64,000 nt of DNA from Leptospira levettii (GCF_002812085.1 NZ_NPDM01000005.1:201644-265643); one strand, 5' to 3'. Numbered from the stretch's first letter, positions 45,080-56,366 are shown. A program made the numbers and translations. Notes: generated by a model from the sequence alone, not told the origin.

Positions 45080-45088
45080 GTAACCAAG

Positions 45089-46066
45089 ATGGACATTTTA
45101 CATGCATTAGTTGCAAATTTACAAACTCCAATGTTCCTAGCATTTTTGCTAGGAATCATTGCAACCATCATCAAAAGTGATTTAAAATTCCCAGATGGTA
45201 TGTATACAGGTTTAACCATCTATCTTTTATTCGCTATCGGCCTAAAAGGAGGAGTTAAATTAAGTAATACAACCTTGGTAGAATTTTATAAACCAGCGAT
45301 GGCAGCATTGTTATTGTGTATTTCAATACCGCTAATCGCCTATGGATTACTTACCAAATTCGGTAAATATGACAAAGCTAATGCTGCTGCTCTAGCCGCA
45401 CACTACGGATCTGTATCTGCAGTTACTTTCAGTGAAGCTCTTGCATTTTTGGATTCTTTGCAGATTACTTATGAAGGTTTTATGCCTAGTATGCTTGCTA
45501 TTATGGAAATCCCCGCAATCCTTGTAGCCTTACTACTTGTAAAAATGAATCCAACTGATAAGTCTGATGAATCCTCTTGGGGAAAAATTTTACACGAACT
45601 TCTAACAGGAAAAGGAACCTTGCTACTATTAGGTGGCCTTATCATTGGAATGATTTCTGGGAAAAAAGGTCATGAACAATTTGCTCCCCTATTTGAAACA
45701 CCATTCCGAGGAATGTTAATTTTATTCTTATTGGAAGTTGGAATTGTAACAGGAAGGAGACTTACCGATCTTAAAAAAGCTGGTATTTTCTTAATTGGAT
45801 TTGGTATTCTTTTTCCAATCGTAACAGCTATGTTCGGGTTGTATCTAGGTAAATCCATTGGTTTATCTATGGGTGGAGCGATGGTTCTTGGGACTCTCAG
45901 TGCAAGTGCATCCTATATTGCGGCACCTGCAGCAGTTAGAATTGCCATACCGGAAGCGAGTCCTGCAATTTATCTCACGGCATCACTTGCTATCACCTTC
46001 CCTTTTAACCTATCAGTAGGATTACCATTCTATTTAACTGTTTCAAAATACTTATATGGAGTTTAG
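45089..46066 (+). CDS. sbtA: SbtA-like sodium-dependent bicarbonate transporter
   Basis: 325-aa inner-membrane protein with about ten hydrophobic helices. It matches SbtA/DUF897: LFAIGLKGGVKLSNTTL, AAHYGSVSAVTFSEALAFLDS, GFMPSMLAIMEIPAILVALLL, and GGAMVLGTLSASASYIAAPAAVRIAIPEASPA. Known from cyanobacteria as a high-affinity Na+/HCO3- symporter, also found in many heterotrophs. Lies between carbonic anhydrase and an SbtB-like regulator; the stop codon is 2 bp from the next ATG. Confidence 0.9.
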   Translation: MDILHALVANLQTPMFLAFLLGIIATIIKSDLKFPDGMYTGLTIYLLFAIGLKGGVKLSNTTLVEFYKPAMAALLLCISIPLIAYGLLTKFGKYDKANAAALAAHYGSVSAVTFSEALAFLDSLQITYEGFMPSMLAIMEIPAILVALLLVKMNPTDKSDESSWGKILHELLTGKGTLLLLGGLIIGMISGKKGHEQFAPLFETPFRGMLILFLLEVGIVTGRRLTDLKKAGIFLIGFGILFPIVTAMFGLYLGKSIGLSMGGAMVLGTLSASASYIAAPAAVRIAIPEASPAIYLTASLAITFPFNLSVGLPFYLTVSKYLYGV

Positions 46067-46067
46067 A

Positions 46068-46370
46068 ATGAAATTAGAAAAAGCAAAACTCATCACAATC
46101 ATTGCTGATGAAGCTCTCCAAGATCGATTAGTTTCTGAACTTAAATCTGTGAATGTCAAAGGATATACGATCAGTGAAGCCAAAGGAGAAGGAATCAATC
46201 ACGAGCACCTAACTTCTTGGGAAGGAAAAAACATACGGTTAGAATCCTTGGTTTCGGAAGGTAAAGCTTTAAAGATATTTCAAATTATATCAGAAAAATA
46301 TTTAGAAAAATATCCTATGGTGATCTTTATGAACGATGTTGAAGTGATCCGAAAAGAAAGATTTAGCTAA
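46068..46370 (+). CDS. sbtB: SbtB-like PII-family regulator
   Basis: 100 aa, PII-like ferredoxin fold. ATG at 46068, with GGAG 8 nt upstream. Conserved-looking parts: KAKLITIIADEALQDRLVSELKSVNVKGYTISEAKGEG and ISEKYLEKYPMVIFMNDVEVIR. The C-terminal redox loop (CGPxGC) of some cyanobacterial SbtB proteins is absent; the protein ends soon after the last strand. Expected to gate SbtA in response to adenine nucleotides. Confidence 0.82.
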   Translation: MKLEKAKLITIIADEALQDRLVSELKSVNVKGYTISEAKGEGINHEHLTSWEGKNIRLESLVSEGKALKIFQIISEKYLEKYPMVIFMNDVEVIRKERFS

Positions 46371-46375
46371 AATTT

Positions 46376-47797
46376 TTAAAAAGTATGACCAATGTCTAAA
46401 TAAAATAATTGGTCTTCACGTGAATACGCATAGTCCATTAGGATTACGGTGGCTTGGTCCCAAATCAACCGTAATCCTAAACCACGTGAATGTTTATAAT
46501 CCATGGTACTTACCTGTTTGATTTTATCCCAAACTCGACCAACATCGTAAAATGGAACTATACTCAATTGGAAAAATTGATCCCATAGAGTAAAACTTCC
46601 AACGCGATAACGTAGTTCTATATTATAAAAACCGATCACAGGCCCTACAAAACGTTCCTGCCTATAACCACGCAATGTATTCTGTCCACCTAATGCTCCC
46701 ATAGGACCATCAATGGAAAATAAATATCGATATTCAAAAAAAGGAACCTCTCCTTCTATTTTTGTGAGTGCTGCACGTTGTGCGATGACAAACTCTTCAA
46801 ATAATTTAGGGAATGGTTGGTAAAAATTCTTAATTTGCCCAAAATGCCTTAAATAATTAAAGTCCGAACCTATCGATCTTTCCGCTTTATTGACATTGTA
46901 TTCAATGAGCCATCCTCGATCTGGGTCAGGTTCGTAATCTCTTGTATCAAAAGCAATTCCGCCCCTCATGTAATTTAAATTTCCACCATGAACACCTATG
47001 ATTTTCTTAGCATTTGAATCTTCTGTTAATTTTGAGGAATCTTCAATTGCAGGAACTGTAATTCCCGTCAGTGGATCTTTAGCTTCAACCGAATTGCCAT
47101 CATACCGTCTAACAATATTTTTTGAAAATTCTACCCCACCCCAAACTCGAAAAACTTGGAATATCGTTTTATCAGCATTGAATTGACCATAGGTTGTTTC
47201 AAATTGGTAGTCATGATAATGTTGAGTTGATGTGAATTCACGCCCTGGGCCTCTGTTCTTTGCATACGAATTAGCATTCTCAAAATCTGAATAGGTTGCA
47301 TTTCGAACGATTCTACTCCCATCTGCATTTCGATCTCTGAAATACAATGGTTGTAAACTCTCTGTCCCAACACCAAAATATTGGTTATAATAACTGGCAT
47401 CGTGACCCACATAGGATCGTAATCGGTAGGCTGTATCTAAAAAATAAGGAGCATCCCAAGCAAGGTAATTATTTTCAGTGCCACGATTGGTTCGGTATAC
47501 ACCGACATTAAACATATGTTCGTATGGTGTATACTTAAATGAAGAATCATTTTTTGTTCCGTTATAAAATACATTGGCTAAAAGACCAAGTCCGGAGCCA
47601 TTAACTGCATCGTTCCCAAAAAGAGGTAACCCAGTTGCATACCAGCCTTCCTTTTTATTGGCAAGTTCCTTTTCATCTAATTTTTTAAACTCACCCAACC
47701 ATTCGGGAACATCAGAACTTCTCTCGTCTGCATAAACTGGAATCGCGACAAACGTTGATAAACATACCAACCCCATCAACGAATTCCAAAATGACAT
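46376..47797 (-). CDS. Omp85/BamA-barrel-type outer-membrane protein without POTRA
   Basis: 473 aa with a signal peptide (MSFWNSLMGLVCLSTFVAIPVYA) and a beta-barrel resembling the surface-antigen D15 domain. The Omp85 signature block is visible (GALGGQNTLRGYRQERFVGP, with the RGY motif of strand L6), then repeated aromatic strands and a terminal DIGHTF. No POTRA-like repeats precede the barrel, so it is unlikely to be BamA itself. Last gene of the minus-strand run that includes pyruvate kinase (4 bp gap). Confidence 0.78.
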   Translation of the reverse strand: MSFWNSLMGLVCLSTFVAIPVYADERSSDVPEWLGEFKKLDEKELANKKEGWYATGLPLFGNDAVNGSGLGLLANVFYNGTKNDSSFKYTPYEHMFNVGVYRTNRGTENNYLAWDAPYFLDTAYRLRSYVGHDASYYNQYFGVGTESLQPLYFRDRNADGSRIVRNATYSDFENANSYAKNRGPGREFTSTQHYHDYQFETTYGQFNADKTIFQVFRVWGGVEFSKNIVRRYDGNSVEAKDPLTGITVPAIEDSSKLTEDSNAKKIIGVHGGNLNYMRGGIAFDTRDYEPDPDRGWLIEYNVNKAERSIGSDFNYLRHFGQIKNFYQPFPKLFEEFVIAQRAALTKIEGEVPFFEYRYLFSIDGPMGALGGQNTLRGYRQERFVGPVIGFYNIELRYRVGSFTLWDQFFQLSIVPFYDVGRVWDKIKQVSTMDYKHSRGLGLRLIWDQATVILMDYAYSREDQLFYLDIGHTF

Positions 47798-47801
47798 GTA
47801 T

Positions 47802-49235
47802 TTACTTTACTTCGCGGACTTGAATCGTTTCGACTCGATCGTCTCCGGCAATGATGTCGGATAAAATCACTACCTTTTCTCCAGTTTGCAAATAACCATT
47901 ATTCACTAAGGTTTGAATGGCTAAATTAATCGTTTTTTCCGGATCAGAAGAAAAATCAACTCGGTAAGGGATAACTCCACGTGTCAACCAAAGCTTTCGC
48001 CTAACAGAAGTCATATTAGTAAATGCGTGAACAATCGGATACCTTGGGTGAAATGATGCTAAATTATTCGCAGTGATTCCACGTCTTGTGATGGCAATGA
48101 TAGCATGAGCTTGCATCGAATCTGCTAAATTAGCGGCCGATCTTGCCATTTCTTCCTTTTGGTCTTTCGGTTTTCTTTGTGCCGCAAGACCCAAGTTAAT
48201 CGACATTTCCATTCGACGTGCAATTTTATCCAACATTTCAACACATCGAACTGGATATTTTCCCATTGCTGTTTCCCCAGATAACATGATGGCATCCGCT
48301 TCTTCGTAAACTGCATTCGCCACGTCTGTAACCTCTGCTCTTGTAGGAGAAGGATTATGAATCATCGATTCAAGTAAGTGAGTAGCAACGATAACTCGTT
48401 TTCCTTCTTCTTGGCATCGTTTAACAATCCGTCGTTGTACAATCGGGAGTTCTTCAATTTCAATTTCTACACCCAAATCCCCACGTGCTACCATGATTCC
48501 ATCTGAGGTTTTGATGATCTCATCTAAGTTTTTTAGACCTTCCTGGTCTTCAATTTTTGCAATGATTTGTGCATGGTGTTTTTTTTCTTCGATGATCTCT
48601 CGCAATTGTAAGACATCTTCTTTTGATCGAACAAACGAAAGAGCTACAAAATCAATATCCTCTTCTAATCCAAAGAGAATATCCTTTTGGTCTTTGGGTG
48701 TGATCGAAGGAATGTTTACACGAATTCCGGGTAAGTTGATATGTTTTCTGGATCCTAGTTTTCCACCGTCTAACACAGTGCAAATCAATTCATTTTCTCT
48801 GATTTCTTGGACAGCGAGGTTAATCAAACCGTTATCAACTGTGACCTTATCACCTACTTTTAAATCTTTTACGATATCACGGTAGTTTACAAAAACACTT
48901 TGTGCTTCCGCTTCCATACCAGGTATGATATGAAATGTAAATGTTTCTCCCACCTTTAAGTGTAAGTCATTTTGTACATCCCCTGTTCGAATTTCAGGTC
49001 CTTGTGTATCCAGTAGAATCGAAATTGGATGTTTGTGTAACTCATCCTTGTTTAAAGATTTTATGATTCGAATGATCTTACGGTGAAATTCATGGTCGCC
49101 ATGGCTCATGTTGATCCTTGCGATATTCATCCCCGCCAAAGCCAAACTTCGGATCATTTCTTTGGATGCTGTCGCAGGCCCGATAGTGCATACGATCTTT
49201 GTTTTTCTTGCTCTTAGTTGTTCAATTGCTGGCAT
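47802..49235 (-). CDS. pyk: Pyruvate kinase
   Basis: 477 aa, normal family length. Converts phosphoenolpyruvate and ADP to pyruvate and ATP. Seen: [50 protein letters not shown], the active-site [34 protein letters not shown], and [17 protein letters not shown]. The allosteric domain ends with a metal-free standard fold. In tight series with asd and an unknown gene upstream and an Omp85-type gene downstream. Confidence 0.96.
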   Translation of the reverse strand: MPAIEQLRARKTKIVCTIGPATASKEMIRSLALAGMNIARINMSHGDHEFHRKIIRIIKSLNKDELHKHPISILLDTQGPEIRTGDVQNDLHLKVGETFTFHIIPGMEAEAQSVFVNYRDIVKDLKVGDKVTVDNGLINLAVQEIRENELICTVLDGGKLGSRKHINLPGIRVNIPSITPKDQKDILFGLEEDIDFVALSFVRSKEDVLQLREIIEEKKHHAQIIAKIEDQEGLKNLDEIIKTSDGIMVARGDLGVEIEIEELPIVQRRIVKRCQEEGKRVIVATHLLESMIHNPSPTRAEVTDVANAVYEEADAIMLSGETAMGKYPVRCVEMLDKIARRMEMSINLGLAAQRKPKDQKEEMARSAANLADSMQAHAIIAITRRGITANNLASFHPRYPIVHAFTNMTSVRRKLWLTRGVIPYRVDFSSDPEKTINLAIQTLVNNGYLQTGEKVVILSDIIAGDDRVETIQVREVK

Positions 49236-49239
49236 AATT

Positions 49240-51240
49240 TTATGGTTTTAATTTGGGTAAAATTCGGTTTAAAAAATCTAACTGCGATTCCGCAATGTCG
49301 AATTTTTCTTGGTTGGGGAACTTATCATTTCTTTGGCGTTCACTTTCAGCAGAAACTTTATCAAATAGTTTTTTGCCATGTCGTTTCAAATACCCAGTTG
49401 AAATCAAAATGGGCCAAGGAAACTTTTCTCTTTGGTTACGGATTGGGAAACTGTAGATTTCTTTTCCGCCAAATTTTTTTAAGAAAAAGATCAAATTCTC
49501 TTCAGTAAACTTTCCATTGAGTTTGGATAATACATATTCACGATCTGGATACACACCAAACTCCCACGCTTCATCCAAGATACGTACAATTGATTCAATG
49601 GATTCTTTCCATTTTTTCTCTTCTTCAGGACTACCTTGTTTCACTGGTTCTGAATCTTCATCATCATCTTGTGAATTGTTTGAAGTTGTGGTTTGCGAAT
49701 GGTTTTGTTTCGATTTTCGTTCTGCGTCTTTTTCTGCTTCTTCTCTTTCTTTCAGTCTAGCTTTGACGAGTTTTTCTTTTTCTTGTGAAATCTTTTTAAC
49801 TTTCTGACTCGCTAAATCTTTTGTGAGTTGTTGTTGGAGCCTCGCTTTGATGGGAGGAATTTCGAATTTATGGACTGTCATATTACCCATAATCATCCTC
49901 CATAACCTTGTAAAAAATGGCAAAAATTGAAACAAACTTTGAGCCTCAATTTCTTCTAAAAGTCTTTTTGGGCTTTCATCATTTAAATGCAGTGTCACAT
50001 TCATTTGATTCAGCACACGGATTTCTAGATCAGAATGTTTGATTTGGAAAGTTCGTTTTGCTGATTCAATCGCCTGTGGGATACAAGATTTGTGTAAAAT
50101 AAATTCATTAAACACACGTTTGTCTGCATATTCAGTGTACAAAACTTCTGGCTGAGACAATAACATAGCTCGAAATTCATCTGTCAGAGGTTCTCCACTC
50201 ACACGCAGTAAGTTTACTTCAACGATCCTACCTGCTTCTGCGAGAAAAGCCATTAGATCTTCAATTTGTTGTTTACGTTTTTGTTTTTCTTCTTTCTCTC
50301 GATCTTTTTCGATGATTTCATTTAACACCAAACACTCTTCCATAAGAGTTTTTTGGTCACCATAGGACTCATTCATATATCCTTTAATTTCGGTTAATAT
50401 GTTTTTAGGTGAATTCCAAGAATCTTCAGTGATTTCACCCATCACACCCAAATTTTTTAACGCAGGATATATGGTATTTTTTGCATAATCCACATAGGCA
50501 TCATACCGATCCGAAATCTCGGAAGGTCGATTGTACAAAAATACACTTTTGTTTGCAGGCCTCGAAGCCGAATCATTTCGAAAGAAAAATAAAATTTTAT
50601 CATCTACCAATTGTTTTAGAATTGGTTTGAGGTGGATGACAATGGTTGCATCTTTTTGCACCTTTGTTTTGTCATACGGGCATTGGAACAAATTTCCTAA
50701 TTCTGTAGAAGCATACGTATCAAAAAGTCGATTGGCATCCACAGCCGCCTTGATGACTTTCCGCATTTTTTCTTTACCAACATACTTACGTTTTTCATTG
50801 AACCATCCCTTGATGGCAGACGTTGAAAGTTCGTTTAAACCAAGTGCGTATCGGAAAGCCGTTCCACCATCAGATGTAGTTGGTCTTGCAAAAACTGTAT
50901 TGTGTTTGATGTAGGTTTTTGGATTTTCTGGATCCCCTGGTTCATTGGGATGAAATTCTAATACATTTAATTTTTTGATGATCGCAGGGTTTTGTTTATA
51001 ACTTAGATCGATTACATAATTTTCTGTCCGATCCCTATCAATGGAACTATCACGTTCAATCTGTTCGACATTAGGCAGAACTTTGTTTTGTAAAAATTTA
51101 TCTGTCCATTCAAAGATAACAAGCAGAACTTTATAGATCCCTTTGTAGGAAAAATCTCCGCGAGAATCCATAGCCTGCACCTTTTGGAGGCAGGCCGTGT
51201 AGTCCATGACTTTTAATTCTGGGAGATTTGGATCCAACAT
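49240..51240 (-). CDS. Large unknown protein with coiled-coil region
   Basis: 666 aa, no signal peptide or transmembrane helix. Not recognised. The N-terminal 230 residues look globular; about 310-345 and 480-560 are highly charged helical stretches ([43 protein letters not shown]), followed by a low-complexity acidic linker and a C-terminal helical domain ([25 protein letters not shown]). It sits 15 bp after asd and 4 bp before pyk, so it is co-transcribed with both. Function unknown; a cytoplasmic regulatory or structural role is only a guess. Confidence 0.7.
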   Translation of the reverse strand: MLDPNLPELKVMDYTACLQKVQAMDSRGDFSYKGIYKVLLVIFEWTDKFLQNKVLPNVEQIERDSSIDRDRTENYVIDLSYKQNPAIIKKLNVLEFHPNEPGDPENPKTYIKHNTVFARPTTSDGGTAFRYALGLNELSTSAIKGWFNEKRKYVGKEKMRKVIKAAVDANRLFDTYASTELGNLFQCPYDKTKVQKDATIVIHLKPILKQLVDDKILFFFRNDSASRPANKSVFLYNRPSEISDRYDAYVDYAKNTIYPALKNLGVMGEITEDSWNSPKNILTEIKGYMNESYGDQKTLMEECLVLNEIIEKDREKEEKQKRKQQIEDLMAFLAEAGRIVEVNLLRVSGEPLTDEFRAMLLSQPEVLYTEYADKRVFNEFILHKSCIPQAIESAKRTFQIKHSDLEIRVLNQMNVTLHLNDESPKRLLEEIEAQSLFQFLPFFTRLWRMIMGNMTVHKFEIPPIKARLQQQLTKDLASQKVKKISQEKEKLVKARLKEREEAEKDAERKSKQNHSQTTTSNNSQDDDEDSEPVKQGSPEEEKKWKESIESIVRILDEAWEFGVYPDREYVLSKLNGKFTEENLIFFLKKFGGKEIYSFPIRNQREKFPWPILISTGYLKRHGKKLFDKVSAESERQRNDKFPNQEKFDIAESQLDFLNRILPKLKP

Positions 51241-51255
51241 GTGGTTTAAAAGTCC

Positions 51256-52305
51256 TTACTTAAAATATCCTTTTTTATACAATAACTCTGCATTCAATAT
51301 TGCCGCACCAGCAGCACCTCGAATCGTGTTATGCGAAAGAACTACCCATTTCCAGTCCAAGATTGCATCTTCTCGTAACCTTCCCACAACAGTTGTCATT
51401 CCCTTTCCTGTGTCCAAATCGAGACGAGGTTGAGGGCGGTCGTTTTCTTCGCGGTAAAGAATAGCGGGGTTCGGTGCAAACGGCAATCCCAATTTCTGTG
51501 GTTCCCCTTGAAAATCTGCCCAAACCTTTAAAATCTCTTCTTTTTTTGGTTTTTTATCAAAGGATACAGAAACACAAACTGTGTGCCCATCAAATACAGG
51601 AACTCGGTTACAATGGGCCGAGATTTTAAAGTCTGCGGATTTGATGACACCACCTTCTACTGTCCCCAAACATTTTTGAGGTTCCACTTCTGCTTTGTCT
51701 TCTTCTCCACCAATATAAGGCACAACATTCCCAAGGATATCCATGGTAGGAACACCAGGGTAACCTGCTCCTGAAATTGCCTGCATTGAAAATAACATAA
51801 CAGACTTTAATCCAAATGCATCCATCAGTGGTTTAAGTGAGATCGTCACTCCCATAATTGTACAATTGGAATTAGTGATGATTTTCCCTTTTGTTTTTTG
51901 TGCAGAAAGAACATCCAAATGATGTGAGTTTACTTCTGCAGAAAGGATTGGAACATTTGGGTCCATTCTATGGTTTTTGGAATTGGATAATACCATCACT
52001 CCAGCTTCTGCATAAGCAGTCTCTACTTCCCCTGCAATGGATGCATCGAGACCACTAAACACAAGTTGTACGCCTTTTGTTACATTTGGATCTGGTAATG
52101 AAATGATAATGTCTTTTGCATAAGAAGGAATGTCAGAAGAAATCTTCCAACGAGACTTCATCACGTCACCATAGGTTTGGCCCGCACTTTTTTCCGAAGC
52201 TGCTAAATGAGTCACCGTAAAATAAGGGTGATTCTCCAAAAGTTGAATGAATCTTTGACCGACGGATCCTGTTGCTCCCAGGACTCCAACTTTGATTTTT
52301 TCCAT
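51256..52305 (-). CDS. asd: Aspartate-semialdehyde dehydrogenase
   Basis: 349 aa. NADPH-dependent enzyme of the Lys/Met/Thr and diaminopimelate pathway, converting aspartyl phosphate to the semialdehyde. [10 protein letters not shown] at 10-19 binds NADP; the catalytic Cys148 is in [10 protein letters not shown]; the GAGYPG block and the C-terminal [20 protein letters not shown] are as in the archaeal/fungal-type branch. asd on the small chromosome is an established Leptospira feature. Preceded by an SGNH/MBOAT pair and followed by an unknown gene. Confidence 0.95.
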   Translation of the reverse strand: MEKIKVGVLGATGSVGQRFIQLLENHPYFTVTHLAASEKSAGQTYGDVMKSRWKISSDIPSYAKDIIISLPDPNVTKGVQLVFSGLDASIAGEVETAYAEAGVMVLSNSKNHRMDPNVPILSAEVNSHHLDVLSAQKTKGKIITNSNCTIMGVTISLKPLMDAFGLKSVMLFSMQAISGAGYPGVPTMDILGNVVPYIGGEEDKAEVEPQKCLGTVEGGVIKSADFKISAHCNRVPVFDGHTVCVSVSFDKKPKKEEILKVWADFQGEPQKLGLPFAPNPAILYREENDRPQPRLDLDTGKGMTTVVGRLREDAILDWKWVVLSHNTIRGAAGAAILNAELLYKKGYFK

Positions 52306-52341
52306 AATTTTCCTTATCTAATGTAAGGATTGAAAAACATG

Positions 52342-53862
52342 TTATTTCGGAAAGAGATTTCCAATTCTTTCCGCATAAATCGAATTCATTTGTTCCATTC
52401 CTACATAAGTGAAGTGATGGAAATCAGAAAACCCTTGCATGGGAAGCACACCGTGGATGTCCCAAAAATGTACTGAACCCGAATCCAAGGATTTCAGAAA
52501 AAGCAAATGGTCCCTATACCAGTCCGAATCCTCATACCAACTGAGAGAGATTGGATTTTCTGGGTTATTGATGAGCAAAAACGGGATATTTCGATTTCGA
52601 AAATGGTCTGCGATTTTTTGAAGGTAATGAAAATGAAAAAAGGGCCGGAATTTTTCCGTACGGATCCTTTCTTTGGCAAGTTTTAATGCGACTAAATAAC
52701 CAATTCCAGGTCGTTTGTCCAAACCTTCTAACAAACGATAGTAAAAATAACGAGTATAGGTCTTATCATCCATCCTTTTATAGCGATAGTCTTCCGTACG
52801 AGGTTCCCGTGTGTATTGGACACCTGACTTTGCCACTTCTAGGCCAAAAGTCTGTTCCAATCGGACACCCATGGGATCATAATGGTAATCCAAATAAGCT
52901 CCCGTAGCTTCATGTGCATACCATACTCGTTCCAATGTAGCAGTGATTTGTTTGTTTTCGCGAAAGAAAATTGGATCCAAACGAACATTCGTCCATCGGG
53001 CATCTTTTAGGTTCACTACCTGGTTTGTATCGCCATTAGAAAAGGTAAGTTTACATGTGGATCCAGCAAGCAAATAGGGAGTGACTTCCAACCAAATCCC
53101 TTTTTCTTCCATTTTATGTGTTGGGAAAAAACTAAATTGTTTCCCTGTCCAACCAAGTCCATTGACTCCTTCTGGAATGTTGACACCCATATAAGAATGA
53201 TAACTTGTATTTCGCCCAAATCTGTGTTGGATTAGGTTCTGGAGGTTTTGTTCGTAAATGTCTTTATATCGGTAAAAAGTGAAGCCAGAAGATACAATAT
53301 AACGAGACAAAGTTTCCGTGTCCATCTCTGAACCCACTTCCTTTAAAGTTTCCCAAGGAAAAACCCATAATGATTGAGGTGCTTCTCCAAAGGTCAGTGC
53401 ATCTCGTATCATTAATGACTCATCAACTGTATCATTCCTTCCATCTGGAAACAAAACATACGTTCGGTGGAGGCGATAATCAATAAAATTAACAGGATAA
53501 ACTACTAAGTCGGGATCCAAGGGTGTAAGCCAATTGAGAAGTAAATACACATACAGGGGGCTGTTGCCTGCATACGCTAAATAAAAAACATCTACATCTA
53601 ACGAAAATTTTTCCTTTAAGGTTTTTTCCAAGGAGCGTGCATCAATGGAATAATAGGCAACAGAACTTCCCACAATGATGATCCGCTTTTTTATTTTGGG
53701 AAGGGAACGTATCCTTTCATATTCATATAAAAAATTGAAAAAATGATTGGTATTCCAAGGAGATTCATTTGGTAAAAGGAATTGGATTTTTCGGAAAAAC
53801 AAAACATCAATCCCGAACAAAAAAACAATTAAGCATATAAGGAAAAATATTCTTTTTTTCAT
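52342..53862 (-). CDS. SGNH/DltD-like partner of the second MBOAT
   Basis: 506 aa from the ATG at 53862 (GTG at 53868 is possible). One N-terminal anchor helix (FFLICLIVFLFGIDVLFF), then RIIIVGSSVAYYSIDARSLEKTL, the GxS nucleophile block of an SGNH-like domain, as in the 31-kb paralogue. A 506-aa length includes an insertion of roughly 120 residues between this block and the C-terminal DIHGVLPMQGFSDFHHFTYVGMEQMNSIY, where the catalytic D/H pair is expected. Follows its MBOAT gene by 8 bp. Confidence 0.75.
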   Translation of the reverse strand: MKKRIFFLICLIVFLFGIDVLFFRKIQFLLPNESPWNTNHFFNFLYEYERIRSLPKIKKRIIIVGSSVAYYSIDARSLEKTLKEKFSLDVDVFYLAYAGNSPLYVYLLLNWLTPLDPDLVVYPVNFIDYRLHRTYVLFPDGRNDTVDESLMIRDALTFGEAPQSLWVFPWETLKEVGSEMDTETLSRYIVSSGFTFYRYKDIYEQNLQNLIQHRFGRNTSYHSYMGVNIPEGVNGLGWTGKQFSFFPTHKMEEKGIWLEVTPYLLAGSTCKLTFSNGDTNQVVNLKDARWTNVRLDPIFFRENKQITATLERVWYAHEATGAYLDYHYDPMGVRLEQTFGLEVAKSGVQYTREPRTEDYRYKRMDDKTYTRYFYYRLLEGLDKRPGIGYLVALKLAKERIRTEKFRPFFHFHYLQKIADHFRNRNIPFLLINNPENPISLSWYEDSDWYRDHLLFLKSLDSGSVHFWDIHGVLPMQGFSDFHHFTYVGMEQMNSIYAERIGNLFPK

Positions 53863-53870
53863 ATTCACTC

Positions 53871-55349
53871 TTAAAAAACAAAGTAAACGAATGGTTTACT
53901 TTCAGCAGAATACAATACAATCACTATCAAACTTAAAACTGCCACTAAAGCCAAAAATGCCAATTTTCCTAAGGAATTTTGCATTTTTTCAAATATCACT
54001 AACAATTGTTTGTTTTCTTTAAACACCCGAATCCCGATCAAATGGCCAATCACTACCAATACAAAACAATAAACAAATTTCATTTCGAGGGTGTATGGTA
54101 ACAAAAATCCCTCTTTTTTTGTAAAAAGGCCCTGTAGGTAACACAGGGAATCACCCAAATTAGCACTTCGGAAGAATACCCACAAAAGACTTACCGAAAA
54201 AAAAGTTAATACCACTTTGAATGGCTTCCATGCAGGTAAGACCTTAAGAGAATAACGGACCCCAATCCATCTTTCGATCACAAGTAAGATGCCATGCCCA
54301 AAACCCCAAACGACAAAATTCCAAGAAGCCCCATGCCAAAGACCACCAATGGCCATGACAAGGATAAGGTTTCGGTAAGTAAAAAAGTCTCCCATTCGAT
54401 TTCCACCTAGAGGGATGTAGAGGTATTTTCTTAACCATTGGGAAAGTGAAATATGCCAACGAGTCCAGAACTCTGAAAATCCACTCGATAGGTAGGGCAT
54501 TCGGAAATTTTCAGGCAAATGGAATCCAAATAGAACTGCCGTGCCTTGGGCAATATCAGTGTACCCAGAAAAATCACAATATATCTGGAGAGAATAGGAA
54601 AACATTCCTACCCAGAGAGCAGAAGACGACATCCTATCAGGGTGTGAAAACACTAGATCTGCAACCTCAGCCAGATGGTCAGCCAACACCATTTTCTTAA
54701 AAAGACCAAGTAGGACCAAAAATGTCCCAAATAAAAAAGGGATCCGTAGGAGGTGCAATGGCCTCCGTATTTGAGGTAAAAAAGACTTTGCCGTGACGAT
54801 GGGGCCTGCCACTAACTGTGGGAAAAAACTAAGGAACAAAAGGTAGGATGAAAATTTCCTCTCAGGGACTAGTTCCCCTTGGTAAACATCCACTACATAG
54901 GAGATCGATTGGAAGGTATAAAAGGAAATCCCAACGGGCAAAAGCCATTGGCTCCAAAACGTCTCTGGACCTTCTGGCGAACCGACAATAGTTGCCCAAT
55001 TTTCAGCAATAAAATGCCCATATTTAAAAAATAATAACAACCCGAGGCTATTGGAAAGGGAAAGGAATAAGAAAAAGAGGCGCAAGCGGTCCGACCTGGT
55101 GCCATGGATGACCCGAGCCAAAACAAAATCAACCATTGCAATCCAAATGATTAAAATTAAGTAATTTTTATTCCAAAACCCATAGAATAATAGACTAATT
55201 ATAAGCAAATATAATGTCTGCAAAAGTCTGATTGCTGATTTATTTTGTGCATTTTTATGATTAATGAGAGGTAGCGCAATCTGTAGAGAATACCACAGAA
55301 CCAGTGAAATGACTAAATAGATACCAAATAGTGCTGAATTAAATAGCAT
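53871..55349 (-). CDS. MBOAT-family O-acyltransferase, second copy
   Basis: 492 aa. Same pattern as the 29.7-kb paralogue: WLLPVGISFYTFQSISYVVDVYQGE, FFPQLVAGPIVTAKSFLPQIRRPL, GYTDIAQGTAVLFGFHLPENFRMPYLS, LSQWLRKYLYIPLGG, and AIGGLWHGASWNFVVWGFGHG with the catalytic His. Probably transfers an acyl group to a different glycan from the first copy (inference). Preceded 21 bp upstream by a zinc-ribbon gene. Confidence 0.92.
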   Translation of the reverse strand: MLFNSALFGIYLVISLVLWYSLQIALPLINHKNAQNKSAIRLLQTLYLLIISLLFYGFWNKNYLILIIWIAMVDFVLARVIHGTRSDRLRLFFLFLSLSNSLGLLLFFKYGHFIAENWATIVGSPEGPETFWSQWLLPVGISFYTFQSISYVVDVYQGELVPERKFSSYLLFLSFFPQLVAGPIVTAKSFLPQIRRPLHLLRIPFLFGTFLVLLGLFKKMVLADHLAEVADLVFSHPDRMSSSALWVGMFSYSLQIYCDFSGYTDIAQGTAVLFGFHLPENFRMPYLSSGFSEFWTRWHISLSQWLRKYLYIPLGGNRMGDFFTYRNLILVMAIGGLWHGASWNFVVWGFGHGILLVIERWIGVRYSLKVLPAWKPFKVVLTFFSVSLLWVFFRSANLGDSLCYLQGLFTKKEGFLLPYTLEMKFVYCFVLVVIGHLIGIRVFKENKQLLVIFEKMQNSLGKLAFLALVAVLSLIVIVLYSAESKPFVYFVF

Positions 55350-55370
55350 ATATTTGCTTATTTTTATGCA

Positions 55371-55586
55371 CTAAACATTGTATTTGCATTTTACTCCACA
55401 GTTTGGGCAAGTGCAGGTGACTTCTGCCTTTACGCGGCGACCCTTTGCTCCTTCCACCTTCCCAACTGCCACAAATTCAAAGATAACACCCTCTGGAACA
55501 AAATGACCTGAACCATATTTGGCAGTGCCTTCGATTACATTGGAGCAGGCGTGACATTTCACTCTTAAACGTATTGTTTCTGCCAT
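55371..55586 (-). CDS. Small zinc-ribbon protein
   Basis: 71 aa from the ATG at 55586; the frame continues upstream to a TTG at 55622 but that part looks unconserved. Cysteines are placed as CHAC near residue 12-15 and CTCPNCGVKC at the C-terminus, a zinc-ribbon arrangement. The remainder is beta-rich (VPEGVIFEFVAVGKVEGAKGRRVKAEVTC). Function unknown. It opens the minus-strand run that continues into the MBOAT and asd genes. Confidence 0.7.
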   Translation of the reverse strand: MAETIRLRVKCHACSNVIEGTAKYGSGHFVPEGVIFEFVAVGKVEGAKGRRVKAEVTCTCPNCGVKCKYNV

Positions 55587-56271
55587 ACCAAGGAAAGATG
55601 CGGAGACTAGTCCCCCAGGCAACCAATATTCGTTTTTCTGCCAATTTTACATAGGGATGAATTTCAGATACACATGACATATTGGCAGATAATTGGCCTC
55701 TTTTGGGGTGATTGGCGGGTGGAAATTAGAAGGGAATCTTAACCGTGGCATCAGGGAAAATGCCTCGTTCTGGGCAGATGATTAGGCTTAAATGCCTATC
55801 TTTCGGCAATTTGGTCTCGTTTTTAACGAAACACAAGGCACTTAACGGTTTCTAAGTCGATTCTCTTGATCAGAGCAAACACTCCTCAGGCTACAATCGC
55901 GCCCATAGAATTTTGCATAATGGTGCTCTTAAAAGATTCCCTTTTTCAGTGTTGTTGATAAGTCCTTCTTTTCGAAGAAATGACGGAATTTGGTCACGAA
56001 ACTAGCTGGGACGCAGGGAAACTGAAAAGGTCCAAAAGGAGACGAAATCAACCCATAAGGACCGTAAAGAAATGAGTTACTGACGAAATGCCGGCACCAA
56101 ATTCCAGGCGGGGAAATGCCGTATCACGGGCCGACCATTCCCAGTCACCCCTTCCCTTTGTCGCCCTCACTTAGGCACTCGCTGCCGAAGGATGGTCTCT
56201 CGCAATGATCCGTGCCGATTGGCATGCCGTACTACGGGCAATTCTGAATCGTCATTTCCTTCTCCTATAAT

Positions 56272-56287
56272 TGCCTAAATATAGGCA
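56272..56287. repeat. Palindrome TGCCTA-N4-TAGGCA
   Basis: TGCCTA (56272-56277), AATA, TAGGCA (56282-56287), with flanking AT. A TATAAT lies just upstream (56266-56271), so it may lie over a promoter. Same hexamer pair as the 56367-56396 palindrome. Confidence 0.6.
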
Positions 56288-56366
56288 GTTTTGACTGGTA
56301 TCACAGGAGCTAGCCGTTCAGAACTGATTCTGCCGTAACTTCAACCAGGTTGACCCTCAATTTTGA

